Assembly (NCBI GenBank): GCA_015060005.1
Contig: SUZI01000003.1
Location: forward strand, 1 to 64,000
Reading direction: 5' to 3'
Length of the DNA: 64,000 nt
Origin: Rikenellaceae bacterium
GTDB lineage: Bacteria; Bacteroidota; Bacteroidia; Bacteroidales; Rikenellaceae
Shown: positions 40,298-49,277 of the stretch, in pieces
Numbering within the stretch: position 1 is the first letter of the stretch
Layout: every line of letters starts with the position of its first letter
Notes under the pieces: generated by a model
Told to the model about the DNA's origin: nothing
The model's database searches: none
What the model saw: the letters and a program-made list of their open reading frames with translations, nothing else
Translations under genes and position numbers: made by a program

Positions 40298-41614
40298 TTA
40301 CTTTATAATCTCTATTACGGTGGCGTTTCTCGCCTCCTTTCTGCTCGGAGCGTCGTGAGCAATACCTGCTCCTACGGTCTCCACTCTCTCGGCAGGTATA
40401 AGCCACTGTCCCAACACTCGCTTCACTGCCTCGGCACGCTGCAATGACACTCGCTTATTAACCTCCTCGCCGCCAATCTCGCAGCATGAGCCTGTTACGC
40501 GGATACGCATCTCGGGGTTAGCCTTCAATATCTCCGATATCTCCTTTACTTTGCCTCGCTCGCTTGGCTCAATCCAAACGCTGTTGAATGAGAAGTATAT
40601 CACAGGGAACTCCACCTCTGCAACCTCTGTTGCCTGCTCCGTTTGTGGCTCTGTTGTAGCCTCCGACTGTGGCTCGGCCTTAATGCCTACCGCAGGCTTA
40701 ATCTCTGTGCTAACCTCGGCAGGAGGTGCCTGAGGCATAGCCTTACGCTCTACAACCTCTACCTCCGCAGGCTCCTCGTTCGCTACCTCGTCCTGCTCAG
40801 CGGTGTCGTTACCCTCGCCCAAAAGTGCCGACGCTGGGATAAGTGCAGCCGCAGCCGTCGACTTCGCACGAGGCTTCGTGCCGATAGCGTATGTGAGCTT
40901 CAATCCTGCATCAATCACAAAGTTTGTCAGGTGAATCTGCGGCATAGCATCCAGCGTAGAGCCTGTGTGGTGGGCAAAACCTCCATAGATACCCAAATCC
41001 AGACGCTCGGTCAGGGCGTATGATGCCTGCAAACGACCGCCATAACCAAAATGCCACGAGTTGATATCCGCTACGATTAGCTTATCATCCGACTTGGTAC
41101 GCAAGTCCGACGATGAGCCCACAGCATAAATAGAAGGTGCAAGCTCCAGTCGCCAGCGGCTATCACGCGTCGAAGGGAAGAATCCCAGCATATTTATATT
41201 AAGGTGTAGTCCGTAACGCTGCAACTGAGTATGACTCTTCAGCTCGCTATATGGATAGTAGTGGAAGTCCGCTGTCGGATACTTCCAACGGTTCCAATCA
41301 GCCCCCAGCAGATAGTCGCTGTCGAAGCAACAATCCTGCTCGCCCATAAATACCTGACCTATGGCAGCTGTTGCCTCCAACGCCAGGATATGGTTAAAGC
41401 GATAGCCAGCGTGCAGACCCGCCTCCCATCCTGGACGGAAACGGTCCGCTCCAAATGAGCTGAATGTCGCCTCGGCGGTAGGTATACCACCCTGAAGTCC
41501 AATGTACCAGCCACGTTCAAAGTCGCGTGGCTCCAACTCGGTGTTGCCCTGTGCCGCCGACTCCGTAGCAGCTAACATCACAAAAGCAACTGTCAATAAA
41601 AGGATGTTTCTCAT
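40298..41614 (-). CDS. OmpA-family outer membrane protein
   Basis: 438 residues: a signal peptide (cut near AAQ), an N-terminal beta-barrel of about 250 residues with alternating aromatic strands (GWYIGLQGG, YGGRLQASYAL), an acidic Pro/Glu linker of about 90 residues, and a C-terminal OmpA-like peptidoglycan-binding domain (VIYFSFNSVWIEP, RIRVTGSCCEIGGEEVNKRVS, LQRAEAVKRVL). In the last domain the usual Asp of TGxxD is replaced by CC, so peptidoglycan binding may be altered. It is the first gene of a two-gene operon with the long coiled-coil lipoprotein and could serve as its membrane anchor. Confidence 0.88.
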   Translation of the reverse strand: MRNILLLTVAFVMLAATESAAQGNTELEPRDFERGWYIGLQGGIPTAEATFSSFGADRFRPGWEAGLHAGYRFNHILALEATAAIGQVFMGEQDCCFDSDYLLGADWNRWKYPTADFHYYPYSELKSHTQLQRYGLHLNINMLGFFPSTRDSRWRLELAPSIYAVGSSSDLRTKSDDKLIVADINSWHFGYGGRLQASYALTERLDLGIYGGFAHHTGSTLDAMPQIHLTNFVIDAGLKLTYAIGTKPRAKSTAAAALIPASALLGEGNDTAEQDEVANEEPAEVEVVERKAMPQAPPAEVSTEIKPAVGIKAEPQSEATTEPQTEQATEVAEVEFPVIYFSFNSVWIEPSERGKVKEISEILKANPEMRIRVTGSCCEIGGEEVNKRVSLQRAEAVKRVLGQWLIPAERVETVGAGIAHDAPSRKEARNATVIEIIK

Positions 41615-42027
41615 AATATTATATAAGGTTATTTAGTTATTATCGCTTCCCACAATACAACCAACTGTATTTCAGCTAATTATATTTGGTTTTTATCAAA
41701 AAAGTTTTACATTAAATATAGTTTTAAGACTTTATTTGCACACAAAAAGCCCTATTAAATATCGTATTCAACCACAAAAATATAACTTTTTATTTAAACT
41801 GCAAATATTTTTATATAAATTTTATCAAATTAATATCACCATAAGCCCCATTCCATACAACAAAACCACCATTATATACATCTATCACCCCTTTATCCGG
41901 CTATCTCCGCACCACTACACCGCCTCTGTCTCCGCCCAATGCCCACATAACCACAAAAAAAAGCGAGGACTCCCCGAAGGGAATCCTCGCTGTGCGAGAT
42001 TTAATCTCTTATTTTATCCGAAGCTGA
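41615..42027. other. A+T-rich spacer without a gene
   Basis: A 413-base stretch between the divergently arranged OmpA-like gene and the nifJ terminator. It is very A+T rich and contains only the nifJ terminator and a weak open frame rich in Ile/Tyr/His that looks like chance. No clear -7 box matching the OmpA direction was found. Confidence 0.6.
41953..41991 (-). terminator. Terminator of nifJ
   Basis: On the minus strand AGCGAGGATTCCC pairs with GGGAGTCCTCGCT with one mismatch around CGAA-type loop and is followed by seven T. Confidence 0.82.
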
Positions 42028-45000
42028 TTAGTACTCAAGTTTAGCCATACGCTGGTATGAGTTGTAACGCCACTTAGCGTTCTCCTCTGCCGCTGCGAAG
42101 AGCTCCTCAGCCTCACCTGGGAATGCCTTGAGGAGCGAAGTATAACGAACCTCCTTCATCAGGAAGTCGCGGAACTTCGACCAGTCTGGCTCCTTAGAGT
42201 CCATAACAAATGGGTTCTTGCCCTGCTCCTCCAACATTGGGTTGTAGTGCCACAAGTGCCAGTAACCACAAGCCACAGCCTCCTTACCGACTGTCTGTGT
42301 ACGTGTCATACCACCCTTGATACCGTGGTTGATACAAGGAGCATAAGCGATAACGAGTGATGGACCAGGATATGCCTCTGCCTCCTTCAATACGTTGAAG
42401 AGCTGAGTCTGTGAAGCACCGATAGACACCTGTGCAACATATACATAACCATAAGTCATCGCGATAGCACCCAAATCCTTCTTACGGATACGCTTACCGC
42501 TTGATGCAAACTTAGCAACAGCACCTACTGGAGTAGCCTTTGATGACTGACCACCGGTGTTAGAGTAAACCTCGGTATCAACAACCAGAATGTTTACATC
42601 CTCTCCCGAAGCCAATACGTGGTCTACACCGCCGAAGCCGATATCGTAGCCCCAACCGTCGCCACCGATAATCCACTGCGACTTCTTCACCAACCAATCC
42701 TTCATCTCGAGAATCTTCTTGCAAGTGTCGCAGCCGCAAGCCTCCATAAGTGGCAACAGACGTGCAGTAACCTCAGCCGATGCAGCCGATGAGCCACGCT
42801 TCTCAATCCACTCCTTCATTGTAGCCTTCAACTCCTCAGAGCAAGCTGGGCACTCTGCGATAGCGTGCTCCATATACTTCTGGATGCGATCACGCAACTT
42901 CTCAACACCCACGTGCATACCCAAGCCGAACTCAGCATTATCCTCGAAGAGTGAGTTAGCCCAAGCAGGGCCCTGACCCTTAGAGTTAGTGCAATATGGA
43001 GTCGATGGAGCCGAGCCAGAGTAGATTGATGTACAACCTGTTGCATTGGCAACCATCATCTTATCACCGAAGAGCTGTGTGATAGTCTTAATATAAGGTG
43101 TCTCACCGCAACCTGCACAAGCACCCGAGAACTCAAAGAGTGGCTGCTCAAACTGCAAGTTCTTCACGCTCTTGGTCTTATCCAGAATGTCTGTCTTGTA
43201 CGATACATTCTTGATCAAGTTATTCCAGTTCTCAGCCTGTGGCATCTGCGACTCGAGTGGCTTCAGAACCAAAGCCTTAGTCTTGGCAGGACATACATCC
43301 ACACAGTTACCGCAACCTGTACAGTCGAGTGGCGATACCTGTATACGGAACTTGTAAGCCTTAGTCTCGCCCAAGCCCTGCTTCCAAGCCAATGAAGCGT
43401 CAGCCTCCTCCTCTGTTGCGAGGAATGGACGGATAGCAGCGTGAGGACAAACATAAGCACACTGGTTACACTGGATACAGTTGTCAACCAACCACTCAGG
43501 CACATTCACAGCGATACCACGCTTCTCGTAAGCAGCAGTACCGTTGTCCCAAGTACCATCCTCACGGCCATTGAATGCCGATACTGGGAGGTCATCGCCC
43601 TTCAATGCGTTGATAGGGTCGCACACCTCGCGAACAAATGCTGGACGTGCCATATCGACAGCCTTCTCAGCCTGCTTAACCTCCAGCGAAGCCCACTCTG
43701 CAGGAATCTCCACCTTCTCAACAGCCGAGCCACCAGCGTCAACCGCAGCATAGTTCATATTGACGATATCCTCACCCTTCTTACCGTAAGACTTCAAGAT
43801 AGCCTTCTTCATCTCCTCTACAGCCTTCTCGAATGGGATAACCTCTGCAATCTTAAAGAATGCCGACTGCATAATGGTGTTGGTACGTGAGCCCAAGCCC
43901 AACTCTGCAGCAATCTTTGTTGCGTTGATGATATAGAAGTTGATATTGTTCTGTGCCAGATAAGCCTTCATGTGATCAGGCAAAGTGCGGCAAGTAGTCT
44001 CTGCATCGTGAACAGAGTTCAACAGGAATGAGCCACCCTTCTTCAAGCCCTTCAATACATCGTACTTATCTACGTATGATGGAACGTGGCAAGCCACGAA
44101 GTCTGGTGTAGTAACCAGGTATGGCGAGCGGATAGGGGTATCACCGAAACGCAAGTGTGATGATGTGTAACCGCCCGACTTCTTCGAGTCATAAGAGAAG
44201 TATGCCTGGCAATACTTATCTGTCGAACCACCGATAATCTTAATAGAGTTCTTGTTAGCACCTACTGTACCGTCAGCACCCAAACCGAAGAAGAGTGCCT
44301 CAAAAGTACCGGCTGACGCCATAGACACCTCCTCGCCAACTGCGAGTGAGAGGTTGGTTACGTCGTCATTGATACCCACCGTAAAGTGGTTCTTAGGCTC
44401 TGCTGCGAAGAGGTTCTCCACAACTGCCAAGATCTGTGCAGGAGTAGTATCCTTTGATGAGAGACCGTAGCGACCACCGATGATGAGTGGCTGGTTCTCC
44501 TTACCGTAGAACATATCCTTCACATCGAGGTACAAAGGCTCGCCGTTAGCTCCTGGCTCCTTTGTGCGGTCCAGAACGCATACACGCTTAACTGTTGCAG
44601 GCACAGCCTCCATAAAGTACTTCTCTGAGAATGGACGGTAGAGGTGAACTGTGATAAGACCCACCTTCTTACCCTGGGTAGCCAAGTAGTCGATACACTC
44701 CTTGATAGTCTCGTTCACCGAGCCCATAGCTACGATAACGTGCTCTGCATCCTCTGCACCGTAGTATGTATATGGCTTATAAGTACGACCTGTAATCTGA
44801 GAAATCTTCGCCATTGCGTCAGCCACCATATCAGGCACTGCATCGTAGAACTTGTTCGATGCCTCACGTGTCTGGAAGTAGATATCAGGGTTCTGAGCAG
44901 TACCGCGTGTTACAGGGTGCTCTGGGTTAAGAGCTCCGGCACGGAATGCCTTCAATGCGTCGCGGTCCAGCATAGCTGTCAGCGATGCGTCATCGATAAC

Positions 45001-45555
45001 CTCCACCTTCTGAATCTCGTGTGATGTACGGAAGCCATCAAAGAAGTGAAGGAATGGGATACGAGCCTTCAATGCAACGACGTGTGCCACACCTGCCAGG
45101 TCCATAACCTCCTGAACAGATGATGTTGCCAACATTGCAAAACCTGTCTGGCGAGCAGCCATCACATCCTGATGGTCGCCAAAGATTGAGAGCGACTGTG
45201 CAGCCAATGCACGAGCCGACACGTGGAATACACCAGGAAGCAACTCACCGGCAATCTTATACATATTAGGAATCATCAGCAACAGACCCTGCGACGCAGT
45301 GAAAGTCGATGTCAAAGCACCACCCTGCAATGAGCCGTGAACTGCACCGGCTGCACCAGCCTCCGACTGCATCTCAACGACCTTTACGGTCTCGCCGAAC
45401 ATATTCTTCATACCTTGAGCTGCCCACTCATCAACATACTCCGCCATTGTAGACGATGGAGTGATAGGATAGATCGCAGCTACCTCCGAAAACTTGTAAG
45501 CGATATGTGCCGCAGCATAGTTACCGTCACAAGTAATAAATTTCTTTTCTGACAT
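42028..45555 (-). CDS. nifJ: Pyruvate:ferredoxin (flavodoxin) oxidoreductase
   Basis: A single-chain enzyme that converts pyruvate and CoA to acetyl-CoA, CO2 and reduced ferredoxin, central to anaerobic fermentation. The 1175-residue protein starts ITCDGNYAAAHIAYKFSEVAAIYPITPSS. It has the bacterial-type ferredoxin domain with CIQCNQCAYVCPHAA and CTGCGNCVDVCPAKT, then CAGCGETPY and the thiamine-diphosphate site (GGDGWGYDIGFGG, SNTGGQSSKATP). A lone in-frame TTG three codons upstream is rejected in favour of ATG 45555. The length is normal and a -7 box precedes it. Confidence 0.97.
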   Translation of the reverse strand: MSEKKFITCDGNYAAAHIAYKFSEVAAIYPITPSSTMAEYVDEWAAQGMKNMFGETVKVVEMQSEAGAAGAVHGSLQGGALTSTFTASQGLLLMIPNMYKIAGELLPGVFHVSARALAAQSLSIFGDHQDVMAARQTGFAMLATSSVQEVMDLAGVAHVVALKARIPFLHFFDGFRTSHEIQKVEVIDDASLTAMLDRDALKAFRAGALNPEHPVTRGTAQNPDIYFQTREASNKFYDAVPDMVADAMAKISQITGRTYKPYTYYGAEDAEHVIVAMGSVNETIKECIDYLATQGKKVGLITVHLYRPFSEKYFMEAVPATVKRVCVLDRTKEPGANGEPLYLDVKDMFYGKENQPLIIGGRYGLSSKDTTPAQILAVVENLFAAEPKNHFTVGINDDVTNLSLAVGEEVSMASAGTFEALFFGLGADGTVGANKNSIKIIGGSTDKYCQAYFSYDSKKSGGYTSSHLRFGDTPIRSPYLVTTPDFVACHVPSYVDKYDVLKGLKKGGSFLLNSVHDAETTCRTLPDHMKAYLAQNNINFYIINATKIAAELGLGSRTNTIMQSAFFKIAEVIPFEKAVEEMKKAILKSYGKKGEDIVNMNYAAVDAGGSAVEKVEIPAEWASLEVKQAEKAVDMARPAFVREVCDPINALKGDDLPVSAFNGREDGTWDNGTAAYEKRGIAVNVPEWLVDNCIQCNQCAYVCPHAAIRPFLATEEEADASLAWKQGLGETKAYKFRIQVSPLDCTGCGNCVDVCPAKTKALVLKPLESQMPQAENWNNLIKNVSYKTDILDKTKSVKNLQFEQPLFEFSGACAGCGETPYIKTITQLFGDKMMVANATGCTSIYSGSAPSTPYCTNSKGQGPAWANSLFEDNAEFGLGMHVGVEKLRDRIQKYMEHAIAECPACSEELKATMKEWIEKRGSSAASAEVTARLLPLMEACGCDTCKKILEMKDWLVKKSQWIIGGDGWGYDIGFGGVDHVLASGEDVNILVVDTEVYSNTGGQSSKATPVGAVAKFASSGKRIRKKDLGAIAMTYGYVYVAQVSIGASQTQLFNVLKEAEAYPGPSLVIAYAPCINHGIKGGMTRTQTVGKEAVACGYWHLWHYNPMLEEQGKNPFVMDSKEPDWSKFRDFLMKEVRYTSLLKAFPGEAEELFAAAEENAKWRYNSYQRMAKLEY

Positions 45556-45641
45556 AGTACTCAACGATTTATTGTATTGTTTGTTTTTGTATTAGTTTCA
45601 CTGCTCTGAATGATTTGCCGACCAAACTCCACAAATCGCGA

Positions 45642-45649
45642 CAAAGGTA
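45642..45649 (-). promoter_or_regulatory. -7 box of nifJ
   Basis: TACCTTTG on the minus strand, about 86 bases before the start codon. Confidence 0.5.
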
Positions 45650-45808
45650 ATAAATTGCAGCAACAATTCATAGCATTTTTTGTGTTAATAATTTCACACT
45701 TTACCCTTCGTGTAATATTATCCTACATTTGGCACAATATCAAAGATATTGGCATCGTTTTTCGCCTACAATAATTATACTACTTATCGCTAATTGAATT
45801 ATTTTGGA

Positions 45809-45816
45809 TATTTTTG
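45809..45816 (+). promoter_or_regulatory. -7 box of the M16 protease pair
   Basis: TATTTTTG, 25 bases before the chosen ATG. It overlaps a possible upstream TTG start of the same frame, which supports the later ATG. Confidence 0.55.
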
Positions 45817-45841
45817 CATAGGTTTACCGAAATTACCGAAT

Positions 45842-47080
45842 ATGATAACATACGAAAAGACCACTCTCAGCAACGGACTCACCGTATTAGCCAACCGCGA
45901 CCGCTCGTCACGTATGGCTGCTGTCAACGTGCTTTATAAGGTCGGAGCTCGCAACGAGAGCCCCTCTCGTACAGGCTTGGCACATCTGTTCGAGCATCTG
46001 ATGTTTCGTGGCACCAAGCAGGTACCCGACTTCGACACACCCCTACAGATGGCGTGCGGCGAGAATAACGCCTTCACCAATAACGACTACACCGATTTCT
46101 ATATCACTCTGCCCGTCGACAACATCGAGACAGCCCTCTGGTTGGAGAGCGATCGTATGCGAGGACTCAACCTCTCGGAGGAGGCTTGCCAGATAGAGAA
46201 ACGTGTTGTTGTAGAGGAGTTTCGCCAGCGTTACCTCAACCAGCCCTATGGCGATGTCAATATGTTGATGCGTGATATGCTCTACAAGGTACACCCCTAC
46301 CGCTGGTCAACCATCGGCAAGACGCCGCAGCACATCGAGGAGGCTACGCTTGACGAGATTCACGCCTTCTACAACCACTTTTACCAACCCTCAAATGCCA
46401 TCCTCTCCATCTCGGCAGATTTGGATGCCGCCGAGGTCTTTGCGTTGGCAGAAAAGTGGTTTGGCAACATCCCCAACACGCCCTACACCAAGCCCACCAT
46501 CCCCGTTGAGCCCGAGCAGAGCGAGGCTCGCCGATTAGAGGTCGAGCGAGATGTACCTGCTACGACCATCACCATCGCTTTCCATATGGGCGACCGCCTC
46601 TCTCGCGACTTCTATCTCGGCGACATTGCGTCTGATGTCCTGGCAGGAGGCGATTCGGCACGATTGTATGAGCGACTCATCAAACAGCAACGCCTCTTTG
46701 GCAGTGTCAACGCCTACATCTCGGGCGATGTCGACTGCGGCACCTTCACCTTCACCGCTCAGCTTCTTCCAGACACCACCGAGCAGCAGGCTGAGGAGGC
46801 TCTGTGGGCTGAGATTGAGGAGCTCAAGCAGGGCAGGATAAGCGATTACGAATTAGATAAAGTAAAAAATAAGTTCGAGGCTAACACCCTCTTTGGCGAG
46901 ATTAGCGTGATGAACAAAGCTATGAACTTGGGCTATTATGAGATGATAGGCGACCTGCCTCTCATCAACCGCGAGGTGGATATCTACCGCTCGCTGCAAG
47001 CCACCGACATAGCCGACTTCTCGCAGAGGGTCTTCCGCCGAGAAAATTCCTCAACCTTAATCTACCGAGCAAAGCGATGA
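45842..47080 (+). CDS. M16-family zinc peptidase (catalytic subunit)
   Basis: 412 residues of the pitrilysin/insulinase type. The inverted zinc motif HxxEH is at 48-52 (HLFEH) and the third ligand Glu lies near residue 126 (KRVVVEEF). This is the active member of a two-gene pair: the next gene overlaps it by four bases and lacks the motif. Such pairs form a clam-shell chamber that degrades small peptides in the cytoplasm or periplasm. No signal peptide is seen. ATG 45842 is preferred over the in-frame TTG at 45794, which sits in the promoter. Confidence 0.9.
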   Translation: MITYEKTTLSNGLTVLANRDRSSRMAAVNVLYKVGARNESPSRTGLAHLFEHLMFRGTKQVPDFDTPLQMACGENNAFTNNDYTDFYITLPVDNIETALWLESDRMRGLNLSEEACQIEKRVVVEEFRQRYLNQPYGDVNMLMRDMLYKVHPYRWSTIGKTPQHIEEATLDEIHAFYNHFYQPSNAILSISADLDAAEVFALAEKWFGNIPNTPYTKPTIPVEPEQSEARRLEVERDVPATTITIAFHMGDRLSRDFYLGDIASDVLAGGDSARLYERLIKQQRLFGSVNAYISGDVDCGTFTFTAQLLPDTTEQQAEEALWAEIEELKQGRISDYELDKVKNKFEANTLFGEISVMNKAMNLGYYEMIGDLPLINREVDIYRSLQATDIADFSQRVFRRENSSTLIYRAKR

Positions 47081-48348
47081 CACAGCCACCACTCACCATA
47101 CCACAGCAGATTGACGTTACGCAAGCCACCAAGAGTGTTGCAGCTAACGGAACACCCATATACACTGTGCTATGCCCCGACTATGAGGTGGTACGCCTCT
47201 CGTTTGTCTTTGCGGCAGGCTCCACCACGCAACGCCACCCCTTCACAGCCTCTGCTACTGCCAATATGTTGGCTGAAGGCAGCGAGCGTTTCACGTCGCA
47301 ACAGATTGCCGAGCGATTGGACTACTACGGCTCCTATTTCGATGTCAACATCGACCGCGACCACACCTATATAACTTTCTGCACACTCAGCAAGTTTTTC
47401 CAGCCTACGTCGGAGGTCATCGAGCAGGTGCTGCTCCACCCCACTTTCCCCGAGGAGGAGATTACTACCTATTGCCAGAAACGTCGCCAGCAGCTTGCTA
47501 TCGAGCGTCGTAAGGTGCAGACCATAGCCCGCGAGATTTTTGCTCAGGCTATGTTTGGCACACATCATCCCTATGGCATCTCTTACCCCGAGCAGGAGTA
47601 CGACACCCTTCGTCGCGAACACCTTTTAGAGCACTATCGCCGCCGTTACACTGCATCCAACTGCATCGTTGTATGCAGCGGAAATATCACCGACGCTATT
47701 GCTCAACGCATCACCGAGATTGCGGAGCAGCTTCCGCAGGGCAGCAGCGACGAGAGCTTTATTATTCCCCCATTTGAAAGCACTTCCCACGTCTGCCATC
47801 AGCACGATGGAGCTGTGCAGTCTTCGATTCGTATGGGACGTATGCTCTTCACACGCAACCACCCCGATTTCATTCCTATGCAGGTACTCTCTACCGTTTT
47901 GGGAGGTTATTTCGGTTCTCGCCTGATGCAGAACCTACGTGAGCGTAATGGCTTCACGTATGGTGTATTCTCTGCTATGGTCAACTTCCAGCAGGCTGGT
48001 TATCTGGCTATTGCCACGCAGGTAGGCACGCAGGTAACCGCCGAGGCACAGCGACAGATACTCCTCGAGATAGAGCGACTTCGCACCGAGAAGATAGCCG
48101 ATGAGGAGCTTGCGTTGGTCAAGAATATTATGGCGGGCGAGATGATGCGTATTTTGGATGGACCATTTGGCATAGCCGATGTTACTACGGAGAATATCCT
48201 CTGCGGCTTTGATAATAGCCGCATTGAGTACAATCTGCAACGCATCCGCCAGACCACACCCGACGAGCTGTTATCATTAGCACAGAAGTACCTCCGCGAG
48301 GAGGATTTGGTCAGCGTCATCGTCGGAGACCTCGAAAACAATGAGTAA
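47077..48348 (+). CDS. M16-family peptidase homologue (non-catalytic subunit)
   Basis: 423 residues with the M16 fold but no HxxEH, so it has no zinc site. The C-terminal half keeps GGYFGSRLMQNLRERNGFTYGV, the R/Y pair that binds substrate in the inactive half of M16 enzymes. Its ATG lies inside the stop of the catalytic partner (ATGA), a classic sign of coupled subunits. The product is likely needed to close the reaction chamber. Confidence 0.88.
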   Translation: MTQPPLTIPQQIDVTQATKSVAANGTPIYTVLCPDYEVVRLSFVFAAGSTTQRHPFTASATANMLAEGSERFTSQQIAERLDYYGSYFDVNIDRDHTYITFCTLSKFFQPTSEVIEQVLLHPTFPEEEITTYCQKRRQQLAIERRKVQTIAREIFAQAMFGTHHPYGISYPEQEYDTLRREHLLEHYRRRYTASNCIVVCSGNITDAIAQRITEIAEQLPQGSSDESFIIPPFESTSHVCHQHDGAVQSSIRMGRMLFTRNHPDFIPMQVLSTVLGGYFGSRLMQNLRERNGFTYGVFSAMVNFQQAGYLAIATQVGTQVTAEAQRQILLEIERLRTEKIADEELALVKNIMAGEMMRILDGPFGIADVTTENILCGFDNSRIEYNLQRIRQTTPDELLSLAQKYLREEDLVSVIVGDLENNE

Positions 48349-48376
48349 TGAGTAATTAGTAAAGAGTAATTAGAAT

Positions 48377-48437
48377 ATTTCTCTAAACTCTCTAAATTCC
48401 CTAAATTCTCTAAACTCTCTAAATTCCCTAAATTCTC
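48377..48437. repeat. Degenerate 9-base tandem repeat
   Basis: After the M16 pair the sequence runs as variants of CTCTAAATT, CTCTAAACT and CCCTAAATT, about six copies. No gene is present. It is probably slippage-derived spacer DNA. Confidence 0.65.
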
Positions 48438-48450
48438 AATTTTGAATTAT

Positions 48451-48486
48451 AACAATTAAGGCTGCCTCAAAGCAGCCTTAATTGTT
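48451..48486. terminator. Bidirectional terminator between the M16 pair and rsmA
   Basis: AACAATTAAGGCTGC (48451-48465) and GCAGCCTTAATTGTT (48472-48486) form a perfect 15-bp stem with a six-base loop. It reaches two bases into the end of rsmA. Confidence 0.9.
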
Positions 48487-49273
48487 ATCTTCTGTTCTCG
48501 CTTACCCAATTAGTCAGCTCCACAAAGTCTGCAACCGAGAGTTGCTCCGCTCGCTGCGTAAAGAAACGATGCTCCGCACCGCCAAAGTCGCCAAATACCG
48601 AACGCAGCGAGTTGCGTATCATCTTACGTCGCTGTCCAAACGAGGCTTTCACAACCTTCACGAAGAGAGCCTCATCACACGCCAACGCCTCTGTTGCATT
48701 TCGCTTTAGCCTGATGACAGCCGACTTAACCTTTGGGGGTGGATTAAATACCTTCTCGCCTACGGTGAATAGATACTCTATATCGTACCACGCCTGCAAC
48801 AGCACACTCAGTATGCCATACTCGCGTGAGCCTGGTGGCTCGGCAATACGCACCGCCACCTCTCGCTGAATCATACCCACACATTCGGGCACGATGTCGC
48901 GATTTTCTATTATCTTAAAAAATATCTGTGATGAGATATTGTACGGAAAGTTTCCTATCACACGCAACTCCTCTCCGAAACGCTCGCGGAGGTTCATCTG
49001 CAGGAAATCGCCCTCAATAAGACGTGGTGCAAAGTCGGGATAATGCTCGTGAAGATACTCCACACTCTCCGAGTCAATCTCCGCCCCATAGGTCGTTATA
49101 TCTTCTCGTTGCAGCAAAAATTGCGTCAGCACGCCCATACCACATCCTACCTCCAGCACCTTCGCAGGGTTCTCGGCACTACCTCCCGAGAGGGAGTCGC
49201 ATATCTTACGGGCTATATTCAAATCCGTAAGGAAGTGCTGTCCTAATGCTTTTTTGGCTCTTACCTCACCCAT
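48485..49273 (-). CDS. rsmA: 16S rRNA dimethyladenosine transferase (RsmA/KsgA)
   Basis: Dimethylates two adjacent adenines near the 3' end of 16S rRNA in 30S assembly. The 262-residue protein has AKKALGQHFLTD at the start, the SAM site VLEVGCGMGVLTQFL and the catalytic NFPYNIS (the N-x-P-Y type motif of the family). ATG 49273 is chosen, because the in-frame TTG at 49288 overlaps the end of recQ. The recQ gene lies four bases upstream, so the two are co-transcribed. Confidence 0.95.
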   Translation of the reverse strand: MGEVRAKKALGQHFLTDLNIARKICDSLSGGSAENPAKVLEVGCGMGVLTQFLLQREDITTYGAEIDSESVEYLHEHYPDFAPRLIEGDFLQMNLRERFGEELRVIGNFPYNISSQIFFKIIENRDIVPECVGMIQREVAVRIAEPPGSREYGILSVLLQAWYDIEYLFTVGEKVFNPPPKVKSAVIRLKRNATEALACDEALFVKVVKASFGQRRKMIRNSLRSVFGDFGGAEHRFFTQRAEQLSVADFVELTNWVSENRR

Positions 49274-49277
49274 AGCT

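Noticed and set aside
41736..42044. Plus-strand open frame in the A+T-rich spacer
   Set aside because: The composition is unlike that of neighbouring genes. The frame overlaps the nifJ terminator and the end of nifJ, with no promoter or recognisable motif.
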